From positions 1-24,604 of the IMG/VR virus record IMGVR_UViG_3300018476_000041: a stretch of DNA of 24,604 bases, one strand, 5' to 3'. The notes under the pieces are model-generated. The model had not been told where the DNA came from. It made no database searches and was given only the letters and a program-made list of their open reading frames with translations. The stretch comes from a virus. Both the position numbers and the translations under genes were made by a program. This document shows positions 1 through 8,119 of this stretch, one piece after another. Positions within the stretch are counted from its first letter, which is position 1. Every line of letters starts with the position of its first letter.

Positions 1-228
1 CCCCTGCAGCATCGACGCAACACCCGGTATGCAATTCACTTCCACCTGCACACCGCCCGTAAACAGCGGATAGAACTGTACGCTGTCGGGCGAGTACATG
101 AACATCAGGTTCGCCGGGTATGTCCAATCCGGCGGTGTAATGATTATGTACGGGTTCGCTACTCCAAGAGCGACAACGTGAGAGATTGCCGTCCCTGCGT
201 CGAAAGCCGGACCATCTATAATTTGCAT
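1..228 (-). CDS. Probable phage structural protein, N-terminal 76 residues (runs off the window)
   Basis: An open frame starts at the ATG at 226-228 and runs to the window edge without a stop, so only the N-terminus is present. A strong ribosome binding site (AGAGGA) sits 6 nt upstream and overlaps the stop of the next gene upstream. The peptide begins MQIIDGPAFDAGTAIS and contains PPDWTYPANLMFMYSPDSVQF followed by FYPLF. This resembles a common small phage structural protein type with a W-T-x-A-x-L-x-F-x-x-S-x-D-x-x-x-F pattern, in which a beta-rich domain is attached to virions or tails. The assignment is from memory of the pattern, not a search. It would mark the point where the replication arm gives way to structural genes. 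Confidence 0.6.
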   Translation of the reverse strand, partial: MQIIDGPAFDAGTAISHVVALGVANPYIIITPPDWTYPANLMFMYSPDSVQFYPLFTGGVQVEVNCIPGVASMLQG

Positions 229-238
229 GTTCTGTCCT

Positions 239-331
239 CTATTTAAGCGGCTTGGATATCAATGAAATACAAAGGATCATCAATGCAATGATGACACCCG
301 CAGTGATGAAAGTCGTTGGGTCGTATGTCAT
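239..331 (-). CDS. Small single-span membrane peptide (30 aa)
   Basis: The gene encodes 30 residues starting MTYDPTTFITAGVIIALMIL and ending ISKPLK. Residues 8-25 are almost entirely hydrophobic, so a single transmembrane helix with a short basic C-terminal tail is predicted. The start is supported by GGAGG about 6 nt upstream and by an ATGA overlap with the stop of the preceding gene (328-330), which suggests translational coupling. The stop overlaps the AGAGG used by the next gene. No family is recognised. A role in the envelope (lysis accessory, superinfection or membrane-associated replication) would be a guess. Confidence 0.6.
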   Translation of the reverse strand: MTYDPTTFITAGVIIALMILCISLISKPLK

Positions 332-567
332 TCGATCCTCCACACCCTGATCCCCTTGGCAAGCGTCTTGGTGCGCCACCTTGTGCCGGTCTTTTTGCGG
401 TGACTCTTGATGGCCCACCTGACGCGCTGTGCCGCTTTCTTGCGGTCTGGTCCCTCGCTTGGCACCAGAAAGCTGTCACCCGGCATGAGTCGTTCAAACC
501 CGTAATACGAGTTTGAATTGATAGCGTTGGAGATCGGAGGGGTTACGTTCTTCTCGATCACGTACAT
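328..567 (-). CDS. Small conserved phage protein, DUF7303-like (79 aa)
   Basis: The product begins MYVIEKNVTPP, has a central LMPGDSFLVP segment, and ends GTRWRTKTLAKGIRVWRIE. Together these form a pattern I recognise from many short phage proteins: an 'MPGDSF' box, an Arg/Lys-rich helix, and a closing 'G-x-R-V-W-R'. I associate that pattern with DUF7303 from memory. No function is established. The basic middle part suggests nucleic-acid binding, which is inference. The start at 567 is chosen because it follows the upstream TAG (569-571) by one base and has GAGG 7-8 nt upstream; longer in-frame starts lie inside the primase gene. It is the last gene of the replication run and overlaps the next by ATGA. 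Confidence 0.7.
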   Translation of the reverse strand: MYVIEKNVTPPISNAINSNSYYGFERLMPGDSFLVPSEGPDRKKAAQRVRWAIKSHRKKTGTRWRTKTLAKGIRVWRIE

Positions 568-568
568 T

Positions 569-3541
569 CTATGCCTCATCGATGAAGTTGGCGTGGACCG
601 TGCCTGCCAGATTGATTTCGAGCAGATACTCGGACGCACCAGCATACTCGGTGCCGGACGCAATTCTGGCCGGGATTGTAATCGCTCCCAGTTCAGTGGC
701 GAGTGACTTCATCATGATATGAATAGAGTAGCCGTTCTCCTGCAGCCATTGGTTCAAAAACGTCTTGCTGATCCTGACCATCTTGTCGTGAACACCAATG
801 TGAACCTGAATTGCATCCAGCCGATCCGGGTGCATTGAGAGTATCTGGATAGTCCCGGCAGCTGGCTTGCCGCGCCCGGCGTGGATGCGGTTGGTCCGCA
901 GCGTGTGCCGCGCCCGCCTGTCGTTGAGGAACTGCGCCAGCACGTTCACTACGTTGAAGGCGTCGCTCATGTCGACGTGCGACGCCTTGCGGTCGCCGCG
1001 CATGTTGTCCAGCGTGAGCTTCAGAAAGTGCTTCAGGCGTGGGATATCGATGTTGGTGAAGCCCAGCTGGTTGGCATACTCGGCACCCTTCAGGAGCGTG
1101 ACGATCATCACCCTCCAGAAGCGCTCCTCGTTGGCCATATCGAATTCCTTGCTGATCTCCTCGTTGAGCGCGAAGATCTCAGGTTCGATAGTGGCGATGT
1201 TGCTTCCCAGAAATCTGGCGTATTCCAAGCCAATTTGCCCGTAATTCTGGTCGAGGATGCCGTGCATCTTGTCAGCCAGAGCCGAACTGATCTGGCCCTT
1301 GCCCGTCGCGTTGCGCTTCACCTCGTACTCGAACACACGGTAGATGCCCGCTGCCGTGTTCTTTGAGTGCTGTGCAACATGATCCATGATGGAGTCATTG
1401 GACGCGCTGATCATCATGGTGCGCCACGAGCCAGCTTCCCGCATGTTCGCGCTTTGCGTCATGCGGTCTTTCTCTTTGCCCTTGACCAGATCGAACACCA
1501 TCTTGACGAAGCGCTTGCTCTCGTCCTCGCCCTTGAGTTCGTCCCAGTAGATCGGCAAGCTGTTGATCTGGCCCATCTTTCCGAACACGCTGTTGGACGT
1601 GTCAGTCGTCCCGGCCATCGCCATCTGGGGGTGGCCCCACACAGCTTGGGCGATACGCATCGCGGTGGTCTTGCCGAAGCCGGACTCGATTGAGTATGTG
1701 CTGAGAAGGATACCCGGCAGGTTGACGAACTTCAGCAGTGGTGCGGCGAACGCCGACGCGAGTATCCCCTCCAGCGCGGGCCGGTCCTGATCGGTGATCA
1801 TCCGTGCCGCTTCGATCCAAGGATCGCGGCTTCCCATCGGGGTGAAGCGCTTGACCAGCACCGGGTCGGGGTTCGCAGCACCTCTATCAGTGCCACCCGC
1901 CATCCACAGCGAGCCGCCGTATACGAAGCCCTCAAGGTCGCCCTTGGGAGTTTCGGACCATCCAAATGGTGCGGCGCTGACAACTGCTTGTTTGGATTGC
2001 TGTAATTTTCCAATCCACGACACGATGAACTCCCTTATGTTCTTGGCCTCACCGTCGCGGATGGGCATGCCTTGGTTCCAGAGGAGCCGGATCATCCCCT
2101 CTTTGGATGCCGCTTCCTTCAGGGGAAGCCCGATCTGAATGGCGCGTCCCAGTTCAGTGATGGTTGTAAAATTAAGCGTGTACACCGGGCTGATCTGCAG
2201 CGTCGGATTGTACATCGGATATGTACTCAGGGGGATGTCCGACGCGGTGCCGTCGCTGTCGATGAGTATCCGGCAGACAATGTTATTTTGTAATCGCTTG
2301 TAGCCAACTGGGAGATCGTTTGAGCCGACAGCTGGTCCGTTATATCCCGCACTACCTGCGCCCGCCGCTGCCGCAGCCGATACCTTCGCCATAAGCTGAG
2401 TTGCGGCAATGTTGAGAGGAGATCGATTTGCCGCAAGGAGTGGACAAGTTTGGCACCCCGCGTGCCCAGATGCAGAGATCGTTCGGCACGCAGGCCAGCC
2501 AAGATCCTTGCTCTGGCGGTCACGTTCTTTGCGGTTGAATAGCTCGTCGGTAGCGGCTTTGTCGTACTTGGCGCTTCCGCAGGCCATTGCGTGTGCATCC
2601 GCCCGTCCTCCTTCCGTGAAGGTTGCAATCAGAGTCGACAGGTTCCACAACGGATTGGAGTTTACGCCGGACTTGAGCGCGCTGCCAATAAAGTCGCACA
2701 GGGGCGCGATCTCGCTGAGATTGATTGGATAGCTTTCGACGCCGGTTTCGAGATCGCTGATGTCTTCGATGGGCGTCTTGCGCGGCAGGAAATCGAACGG
2801 CGAAACCACATGAAGCGGCGTGAATACTTTATAGGGCTCTAACGCTGTCTCCAGTCGAGCCACGCTGTAATCGCTACCAGTGCGCCCCCCAACAAGATCA
2901 ACTGGACGAGGGACATCCAGCTTCCGATTGAGAGTGCCCGGAACCCTAAGAATACGAGCAGCATCAATAGTACAGCCCGTATCGCATAGAAGCCCATTAA
3001 CTTTCGCTGCGTTGGCGAGGGCGTTGGCAAGCGGTTGCCATTCGTTGATTGTGAGTGCGCGGTCGAAGGTCCAGTAGATGTGGAACCCTCCACCGGATTT
3101 GACGATGACACTTGGTTTGGGGAGCCCGACGATGGCGATGAATGCGCTGAATGCGGCGAGTGCTTCCTCCAGTGTGTCATAGCTGTCCTTGTCGTTTCCT
3201 TTGGCGTCGATATCCATGAACAGGCTTTTGAACGCTGTTGCATTCTCCTGTGAGCGGATCGGCAACGTATACACATTGCCCTTCATGGATACCTTGGGTA
3301 GCGCGTCTCTCTGCGAGGACATGCAGACGTAGATATCTTCGACATCAGAAAGACTCTGCGCCCACTTTACAGTTCGCACAGCTTCTTGAACCGAACGCAC
3401 AGCACGACCTGTCCAGATCGGCTTGCCGGTGTGTTCGCTTATCTTGTTGGTCTTCCAGTGGATGTTAACGAATGAAGGAGCGTCGCCTTCTTGCGGCCAA
3501 GGCAAAACCTTGGCGAAATACGCCTGTGCAGAGTTGGACAT
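569..3541 (-). CDS. Primase-helicase: AEP-type primase fused to a P-loop helicase/ATPase (990 aa)
   Basis: This is a two-part replication protein expected to lay RNA or DNA primers and unwind the fork. The N-terminal third has the archaeo-eukaryotic primase motifs: FMDID with D110 and D112, SGGGFHIYW with H154, and D193-x-x-R-x-x-R-V-P-G-T-x-N-R-K. A Cys/His cluster follows (C352, H360, C363, C366), resembling the small zinc element of phage primases. After an Ala/Gly-rich linker (about 385-400) comes an ATPase domain with Walker A ESGFGKTT at 619-626, Walker B IYWDE (D667, E668), a sensor-like ISASND near 711-716 and a downstream Arg in GIYRVFEYE. The C-terminal half recalls DUF927-type helicases, but motor family assignment is tentative. 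The start has GGAAGAG upstream, preceded by the CCACCCAC leader motif. Confidence 0.88.
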   Translation of the reverse strand: MSNSAQAYFAKVLPWPQEGDAPSFVNIHWKTNKISEHTGKPIWTGRAVRSVQEAVRTVKWAQSLSDVEDIYVCMSSQRDALPKVSMKGNVYTLPIRSQENATAFKSLFMDIDAKGNDKDSYDTLEEALAAFSAFIAIVGLPKPSVIVKSGGGFHIYWTFDRALTINEWQPLANALANAAKVNGLLCDTGCTIDAARILRVPGTLNRKLDVPRPVDLVGGRTGSDYSVARLETALEPYKVFTPLHVVSPFDFLPRKTPIEDISDLETGVESYPINLSEIAPLCDFIGSALKSGVNSNPLWNLSTLIATFTEGGRADAHAMACGSAKYDKAATDELFNRKERDRQSKDLGWPACRTISASGHAGCQTCPLLAANRSPLNIAATQLMAKVSAAAAAGAGSAGYNGPAVGSNDLPVGYKRLQNNIVCRILIDSDGTASDIPLSTYPMYNPTLQISPVYTLNFTTITELGRAIQIGLPLKEAASKEGMIRLLWNQGMPIRDGEAKNIREFIVSWIGKLQQSKQAVVSAAPFGWSETPKGDLEGFVYGGSLWMAGGTDRGAANPDPVLVKRFTPMGSRDPWIEAARMITDQDRPALEGILASAFAAPLLKFVNLPGILLSTYSIESGFGKTTAMRIAQAVWGHPQMAMAGTTDTSNSVFGKMGQINSLPIYWDELKGEDESKRFVKMVFDLVKGKEKDRMTQSANMREAGSWRTMMISASNDSIMDHVAQHSKNTAAGIYRVFEYEVKRNATGKGQISSALADKMHGILDQNYGQIGLEYARFLGSNIATIEPEIFALNEEISKEFDMANEERFWRVMIVTLLKGAEYANQLGFTNIDIPRLKHFLKLTLDNMRGDRKASHVDMSDAFNVVNVLAQFLNDRRARHTLRTNRIHAGRGKPAAGTIQILSMHPDRLDAIQVHIGVHDKMVRISKTFLNQWLQENGYSIHIMMKSLATELGAITIPARIASGTEYAGASEYLLEINLAGTVHANFIDEA

Positions 3542-3560
3542 GCTTCTCTTCCGTGGGTGG

Positions 3561-3584
3561 CTGGGGGAGCGTTAGCTCCCCCAG
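3561..3584. other. Perfect 10-bp stem-loop between two replication genes
   Basis: CTGGGGGAGC (3561-3570) and GCTCCCCCAG (3575-3584) pair perfectly around a GTTA loop. The hairpin sits just after the stop of the 326-aa gene and just before the ribosome binding site of the primase-helicase. There is no T-tract on either side, so it is not a classical intrinsic terminator. It may instead stabilise mRNA 3' ends, act as a processing site, or limit ribosome read-through. Confidence 0.7.
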
Positions 3585-3590
3585 TAGAAA

Positions 3591-4571
3591 CTAAACAGCG
3601 TCGGACAGAAGATCGTCCAACGTAGTGTCCAGAGTAGTCTCAAATGTTTTTTCGGAAGGCGCGTTCGCTTGAGTATTAGCAGGAGCTTCTTGTTTGGCAA
3701 TCGTCTTCGTGGGCGTTTTTGTAATAGCAGGTGTAACAACAGGTGTAGCGACAGGCGCGGGTGTAGGTTCGGTTACCTGCGGAGTAACGGGCGCTGCGAT
3801 CTGCGGTGCGGCAGGGGCGGGGGCGGGTGCGATCTGCTGCACAACATGCACTACGTCAGTCCCTTCCGAGAGGATCTCCTTGACTTGGAAACCATCACGC
3901 AACTCCATCACTGCATCCGCCTGTGCATCGTTGAGCGGCGGCAGCGGAGTGAGGACCAGCTTCGGATACGCTTCGTTGGGATCGAATGAAATTTTGGTAC
4001 CTACTGCGTAGTAGGGGTAACCCATCGAACGCATCTGCTTCGCGTAATTGGCGAACTCCTTGAGAGAGTCAGCTGGTACGCGCAGCAACATCGGACCACC
4101 GAATGCTTCGTTACGGATATCACCCAAGGGTGATACTGCGACCCGCTTGGAGTCGCGGCACGCCTTGCCGGGTTTGCCTGCCGTAGTGATCCGCGAACCC
4201 CACTTGTTCTGGGGACAATCTGCACAGTTGGTGTGCTGCTTTGCGGTAGAACTCGGGTGCGGCACGATACCGGTGTTGGAGAAGCATTCGGGTGCTTTGG
4301 CAGCGCCTTCTTCATACTGGCTATAGAAGATCTTGGAGATCGGTACTGCCGCCTGCAGCAGTACAAGATCCACGCTATTGCGAGGACCATCGCCATCAGG
4401 ACGCATCAGAACGTGAGGCTCGGCACCGCCTCTAGTAATAGTCCATACCTTGCCCTTGATACGCAAGATCGGGTAGCCCGAGCTTACACCAGCGTCGAGC
4501 GCGGTATCGTCTCCAGCATCTGTGAAGCGGGACGAGATTGCTCCAAAACCGGGTGGGGGAAGTGCAGTCAT
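3591..4571 (-). CDS. Hypothetical replication-associated protein with Cys cluster, Pro/Ala linker and acidic tail
   Basis: The 326-aa product has three visible parts. A folded N-terminal region (about 30-240) has four cysteines, C96, C116, C119 and C138, in a layout that could bind zinc. A long Pro/Ala/Val/Thr-rich linker follows (about 247-300). The short C-terminal tail has evenly spaced Asp/Leu and ends TLDDLLSDAV. A folded domain plus flexible linker plus acidic tail is the plan of single-stranded DNA-binding proteins, and the position directly before the primase-helicase fits, but no OB-fold motif is recognisable by eye. An ssDNA-binding role is inference. The start has AAGGAG 6 nt upstream, overlapping the stop of the preceding gene. 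Confidence 0.65.
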   Translation of the reverse strand: MTALPPPGFGAISSRFTDAGDDTALDAGVSSGYPILRIKGKVWTITRGGAEPHVLMRPDGDGPRNSVDLVLLQAAVPISKIFYSQYEEGAAKAPECFSNTGIVPHPSSTAKQHTNCADCPQNKWGSRITTAGKPGKACRDSKRVAVSPLGDIRNEAFGGPMLLRVPADSLKEFANYAKQMRSMGYPYYAVGTKISFDPNEAYPKLVLTPLPPLNDAQADAVMELRDGFQVKEILSEGTDVVHVVQQIAPAPAPAAPQIAAPVTPQVTEPTPAPVATPVVTPAITKTPTKTIAKQEAPANTQANAPSEKTFETTLDTTLDDLLSDAV

Positions 4572-4580
4572 GATAACTCC

Positions 4581-4961
4581 TTATGCGCGGCGAACGCCGA
4601 CGATATACGTGGATGAGAAGTTCACACCGGGCGGCGGTGCGTTGTTTTCCTTGATGAACTCAGCTACCGCAGTGACATTGGCTTTGCGGTCGAGCAGATC
4701 GAAGGCATCATTTTCCACAACATAGTCCATGAATGCCTTGGGGTCAGCAAGCGATGCTGATTTCTTTTCGGTGCGGTATACCGTACCGCTGTCGGTGGCG
4801 ATGCTGTTTCCACCAACATCATTGAGGCGCTCAAGCAGATTGGTGTTGAGCCCTTCGAGGGTCTCTTTGAGCGGCTTGAGTTCGAGCTTCTGTTCCGCTT
4901 CCCTGTTCTTGATTTCGTCGCGAAGCGTGACGTATTCCGCGACCAGCGCGTTGATGTCCAT
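4581..4961 (-). CDS. Conserved phage coiled-coil protein (126 aa)
   Basis: The product begins MDINALVAEYVTLRDEIKNR. It has a charged helical region rich in Glu, Lys and Leu (about 8-45), then ATDSGTVYRTEKKSASLAD, a helical middle, and an ending with APPPGVNFSSTYIVGVRR. This pattern (coiled coil, G-T-x-Y-R, then P-P-G-V-N) is familiar from unnamed phage proteins encoded near ssDNA-binding and helicase genes. Its function is unknown; a partner of the replication or recombination proteins is plausible. The start at 4961 is preferred over longer in-frame starts because GGAG lies 6-7 nt upstream, preceded by a double CCACCCAC leader, and because longer versions would overlap the preceding gene. 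Confidence 0.75.
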   Translation of the reverse strand: MDINALVAEYVTLRDEIKNREAEQKLELKPLKETLEGLNTNLLERLNDVGGNSIATDSGTVYRTEKKSASLADPKAFMDYVVENDAFDLLDRKANVTAVAEFIKENNAPPPGVNFSSTYIVGVRRA

Positions 4962-4986
4962 TGGTATCTCCGTGGGTGGGTGGCCT

Positions 4987-5217
4987 TTAGAACTTTGCGT
5001 TTCCGAATGCGTCCCCAGAGGGGTTCGGTACGTTGGTTGGTTCGATCTGCATGATGTCGTCAAGCTCTGCTTCGGGCATCAGTTTTAGCAATTCCTGCCG
5101 TGCTTCCCATGCCTCATGTTCGGCACCGCTTAATGCCGCCTGAGCCAGCATTACTTCGTCTAGATAAGCGTTGTATTGTGCCAGCAGCTTTGCTGTTTTC
5201 ATGATCTTGTTCTGCAT
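4987..5217 (-). CDS. Small hypothetical helical protein (76 aa)
   Basis: The 76-residue product starts MQNKIMKTAKLLAQYNAY, is predicted to be alpha-helical to about residue 50, and ends with a Pro/Asn/Gly-rich tail (VPNPSGDAFGNAKF). It has an acidic stretch around EAELDDIM. No family is recognised. The start is supported by AGAGG 5 nt upstream. It is packed between the SNF2 helicase gene (stop at 5235) and the coiled-coil gene, so it belongs to the same transcript. Confidence 0.65.
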   Translation of the reverse strand: MQNKIMKTAKLLAQYNAYLDEVMLAQAALSGAEHEAWEARQELLKLMPEAELDDIMQIEPTNVPNPSGDAFGNAKF

Positions 5218-5234
5218 AGTTACCTCTGGGGTGG

Positions 5235-6800
5235 TTATTCAGCTGTGAGTGCAGTTTCGTCTTCGAACAGTTTGAGCAGTTGATCTTGTACTTTTTGTTT
5301 TTGTTGCAGCATCTTGTAGATACGCTTCTCTACCGGCGTACTTTGCAGATGAAGGACAAGCTGTTTATGCGCTTGACCAACTCGGCGTATGCGATGGTTA
5401 GCTTGATCATAAATTTCAAGAGACATGACCGGAGCAAACCAGATGACTGTGTCTGCCGCTGTGAGAGTAATACCGTGAGCAAGACACTGAGGATGAGCAA
5501 GTATAACGCGATATTTACCAGTGTTCTGGAACAGATTAAATATCTCAGCGCGCTTCGTAGCAGGTGTATCACCGTCAACAGTAGCATGTTCAATAAAACC
5601 AGCTGTGAGTGCGCTACTGATGCCGTCCAGTGCATGTTTGAATGGTGCGAACACCAGCACTTTACGGTCGGTACTCTCGATTGCATCCAGCAGTGCCTGA
5701 ATGCGATCATTGTTGTCGAGCGCCACGACCCGGTGGTTCTTGTCGTATACCCAGCCGGTTGATATCTGCAGCAGCTTCATCATGACAGCACCTGCGTTCG
5801 CTGCCGTGATTTCATGGTTCTGTACAGCTACGTAGCATTGCTCTGCCAGTGTCTTGTATATCTTGGTCTGCTTCGGCCCCAGAGCTACATCGACATTGCG
5901 CTCGACCATGTCGGGCAACTCTACTACGTCGTCCAGCGTAAAGCGTACTGCGGGTTGCATGGCCGCGAACGCTTTCTCAACTGCGTCGGGCTTCGGCACC
6001 CACTTGAATGCGGTTGCCTTGTGCATCAAGTCTTCGCGGAACCTAGAGAAGTATTTCGGCACGGTGTTGGGCGTGACGAGCCTTGCCTGTGCCCATGCAT
6101 CCGTGGGCGACGTAGGGATCGGCGAGCCAGTCATGCCCCACACCCACTCCATCCGGTTTGCCAGCCGGGACATGGACTTGTTGCGCTGGGACTGCCCGTT
6201 CCTGAATACGGCAAGCTCGTCAATCAGCAGCACGTTAATGTCGGTGCGCTTCATAAGCTCGTCAAAGATAACCCGATGACCGTCGTGGTTGATGACGAAG
6301 ACATCCACGTCGGGATCTTTCAACAGATCGAGCCGCTTTGCTTTGCTCCCGTGCAGCACTGCGTATTTGATATGCGGCACGGTCGAGAAGATTTCCCGCG
6401 CCCATGTGAATGTGAGCGTGGACAAGGGCGCTGATACCAGCATCTTGCCGCAGATGTTGTTACTACGAAGGTAATCGAACGCCCAGAGAGCCGCCTTAGT
6501 CTTTCCCGTCCCCATCCCGTTCAGGACGTACGCTCTTTGCTCCAGTGTCAGCATCGCCGATGTTGACTTCTGGCTCTTGAACGGCGTCCCTCCGCACCAG
6601 TCGTAATGCGTCAATATCGGGCTCGGTACGTCGTACCCCATCTTTCTTAACAAATACGTTTCGGTCGGGCGATGCGGAAGCAGAATGTGCGGCCCACCAG
6701 CGTGCGAGATACTTTTTGCTGTCGGGAAAAGGTTCTGGATGTTCTCCGCGAACGGCACTCCCACCATCTGGTGCTTCGGGCTGACTAGTACTGGTAGCAT
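5235..6800 (-). CDS. SNF2/SF2-type DNA helicase (521 aa)
   Basis: This is a DNA-dependent ATPase of the SF2/SNF2 type, common in phage replication modules, where it is thought to remodel forks or displace proteins. Motif I is NGMGTGKT (94-101), motif II LLIDELAVF with D194-E195, and motif III GMTGSP near 222-227. The C-terminal lobe has a QANHRIRRVGQ motif VI at about 466-476. Motif II reads DELA instead of the usual DEAH or DEGH; the catalytic Asp and Glu are retained. The N-terminal stretch with LLRKMGYDVPSPILTHYDW is typical of phage members and supports a start near 6800. The ribosome binding site is weak (AGGTG), and the first 305 nt overlap the VRR-NUC frame. Confidence 0.88.
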   Translation of the reverse strand: MLPVLVSPKHQMVGVPFAENIQNLFPTAKSISHAGGPHILLPHRPTETYLLRKMGYDVPSPILTHYDWCGGTPFKSQKSTSAMLTLEQRAYVLNGMGTGKTKAALWAFDYLRSNNICGKMLVSAPLSTLTFTWAREIFSTVPHIKYAVLHGSKAKRLDLLKDPDVDVFVINHDGHRVIFDELMKRTDINVLLIDELAVFRNGQSQRNKSMSRLANRMEWVWGMTGSPIPTSPTDAWAQARLVTPNTVPKYFSRFREDLMHKATAFKWVPKPDAVEKAFAAMQPAVRFTLDDVVELPDMVERNVDVALGPKQTKIYKTLAEQCYVAVQNHEITAANAGAVMMKLLQISTGWVYDKNHRVVALDNNDRIQALLDAIESTDRKVLVFAPFKHALDGISSALTAGFIEHATVDGDTPATKRAEIFNLFQNTGKYRVILAHPQCLAHGITLTAADTVIWFAPVMSLEIYDQANHRIRRVGQAHKQLVLHLQSTPVEKRIYKMLQQKQKVQDQLLKLFEDETALTAE

Positions 6801-7092
6801 TTTGTTTCACCTGTTCCAGATAAATTCTTAGGATGTGAGTCTTCTCAAGACTATCGATGACGAATGCTGCTCCACCAGCGTCTTCGATCTCTCTGAGGAT
6901 CATGCGCTGGCGAGTTGTGGGTTTCTGACCGGGCGCTTTAGCTTCGATGCCGATAAACATTCCGTAGTGACAAATCAGATAATCCACTGTGCTTGCGCCG
7001 TAGCCATACGGCACCGGCATGAAAACGTAACTATCGGGGTAACTAGCCAGCACTTTACCGATTGCAGCTTTGATCTTGCCCTCTGGTGTCAT
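6496..7092 (-). CDS. VRR-NUC domain nuclease with a long out-of-frame C-terminal extension
   Basis: Residues 1-95 form a VRR-NUC nuclease domain, a structure-specific fold of the PD-(D/E)XK superfamily. Visible are D37 in STVDYLIC, E50-x-K52 in IGIEAKAPG, and Q62 in TTRQRM. Stand-alone phage members are usually only about 90-120 residues. Here the frame continues to 198 residues, and the last 100 overlap the SNF2 helicase gene in another frame. That tail is rich in Arg, Asp, Pro and Ala and looks like an unselected shadow, so either the overlap is accidental or the ancestral stop was lost. The start overlaps the preceding stop by ATGA. It probably cooperates with the neighbouring helicase and Fe-S exonuclease. 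Confidence 0.8.
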   Translation of the reverse strand: MTPEGKIKAAIGKVLASYPDSYVFMPVPYGYGASTVDYLICHYGMFIGIEAKAPGQKPTTRQRMILREIEDAGGAAFVIDSLEKTHILRIYLEQVKQNATSTSQPEAPDGGSAVRGEHPEPFPDSKKYLARWWAAHSASASPDRNVFVKKDGVRRTEPDIDALRLVRRDAVQEPEVNIGDADTGAKSVRPERDGDGKD

Positions 7093-7394
7093 GGTACGAC
7101 CCTGTGCCTCTTTCGCTTTTTGCCGTTCAGGATTTCCGACACCCGTCCTTGACTGCGGACGCCGGTAACGTGGGCGATCTCAAGCATGGTCATCTTGGTG
7201 TTCGCCGCCAGCCAGCGAACCTTTGCACGGATAGCGGCGGTTATCCGTACAGACTTGGGTGGCGCTTTGCGGCACGGCGGCTCCCGCCATAACTGCGTCA
7301 GGGCTTTACTCAGCCATATCTTGGCTCTGCGTGGCACATCCGGCATTCTGCGGACGCCCTTGATGATCTCTCTGGCGTATGGAACGTCGCTCAT
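7089..7394 (-). CDS. Small helix-turn-helix DNA-binding protein (101 aa)
   Basis: The C-terminal half has a helix-turn-helix pattern (residues about 66-92: MTMLEIAHVTGVRSQGRVSE) followed by a basic NGKKRKRHR tail, so DNA binding is likely. The N-terminal half is basic and hydrophobic (VPRRAKIWLSKALTQLWR). It is coupled upstream (it starts 3 nt after the nuclease stop) and downstream (its TGA overlaps the VRR-NUC ATG). It could be a transcription regulator or a targeting factor for the flanking nucleases. No family name is claimed. Confidence 0.65.
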   Translation of the reverse strand: MSDVPYAREIIKGVRRMPDVPRRAKIWLSKALTQLWREPPCRKAPPKSVRITAAIRAKVRWLAANTKMTMLEIAHVTGVRSQGRVSEILNGKKRKRHRVVP

Positions 7395-7396
7395 TG

Positions 7397-8119
7397 CTAC
7401 TTACCGTTATGAGGACACACCTTGACCGGGCACCACCGCTTGCAGAGATAGCCGGGTTTGGCTGGATAGGTCGTCGTCTCGTGAGCAGTCTTGAGTGCTT
7501 CGACGCGGGGCCAGATGTTCTTCCACATCTTCGCCATCTGATCCCTGTGGAAGTCGGCGCGAGAACTGGCGTCGTCCTTGAGCCAGATGAACTCACTACG
7601 GATCTGGATCACCTCCGGATGATGCGCGAATACACAAGCCGCCATGAGTGCGAGTTGCTGCGAGTCTTCGACGATCTTGCCTGTCTTCCAGTCGACTACC
7701 AGTGCAGCTGGCCCGACAATCTTGACCACGTCGGCAATGCCGCGATACCACGGCTCGTTCTGGTCTTTCTTTTTGGCGTCACTGGCGAACCATTGCGTGG
7801 GAGCGAAGTTCGCATCGATGGCCAGCTGCTGCTCGACCAGTATGTTGCCTCTTGATCCCTTGCCGAGAATGCGCTCGACCCATTTCTCGTAGTGTCCCAT
7901 CCCCTTGGGGAGGGGCGTGGACTTCTCGATACGTTCGGCAAGCGCTTTGTGAACCGCGTTGCCCCACTGCAGGGCCTCGCCTTCCTCTTCCTTGATGTCC
8001 TTGGCTATGTCCAGATGCCAGTGACGCTTGGGGCAAGACTCGTAGTTCTTGAGGCGAGAGTAGCTCCATGCGAACGGCTTGACTGGACCGCCGCCATATC
8101 TGGTCGTGACGATATTCAT
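7397..8119 (-). CDS. PD-(D/E)XK exonuclease with Fe-S cluster cysteines (RecB/Cas4-like, 240 aa)
   Basis: This is a DNA exonuclease of the RecB/AddB/Cas4 class. The catalytic set is visible: H57 in GNAVHKAL, E96, D130 in YRGIADVV, D143 and K145 in VVDWKTGK, and the Q154/Q155 motif. Four cysteines are arranged as in Fe-S members: C29 near the N-terminus (YESCPKRHW) and C226, C230 and C235 near the C-terminus (YLCKRWCPVKVC). The length matches single-domain phage exonucleases. Likely roles are end resection for recombination or degradation of host DNA. There is no cas1, cas2 or CRISPR array nearby, so a CRISPR function is not suggested. The start TAATG overlaps the preceding stop. Confidence 0.85.
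   Translation of the reverse strand: MNIVTTRYGGGPVKPFAWSYSRLKNYESCPKRHWHLDIAKDIKEEEGEALQWGNAVHKALAERIEKSTPLPKGMGHYEKWVERILGKGSRGNILVEQQLAIDANFAPTQWFASDAKKKDQNEPWYRGIADVVKIVGPAALVVDWKTGKIVEDSQQLALMAACVFAHHPEVIQIRSEFIWLKDDASSRADFHRDQMAKMWKNIWPRVEALKTAHETTTYPAKPGYLCKRWCPVKVCPHNGK

Noticed and set aside
5814-6434. Long plus-strand frame antisense to the SNF2 helicase
   Set aside because: Overlaps a gene with clear helicase motifs, has no ribosome binding site and has a shadow-like composition.
7397-8119. CRISPR-Cas association of the Cas4-like nuclease
   Set aside because: No repeat-spacer array and no cas1, cas2 or effector gene in the window; phage recombination modules often carry such exonucleases.
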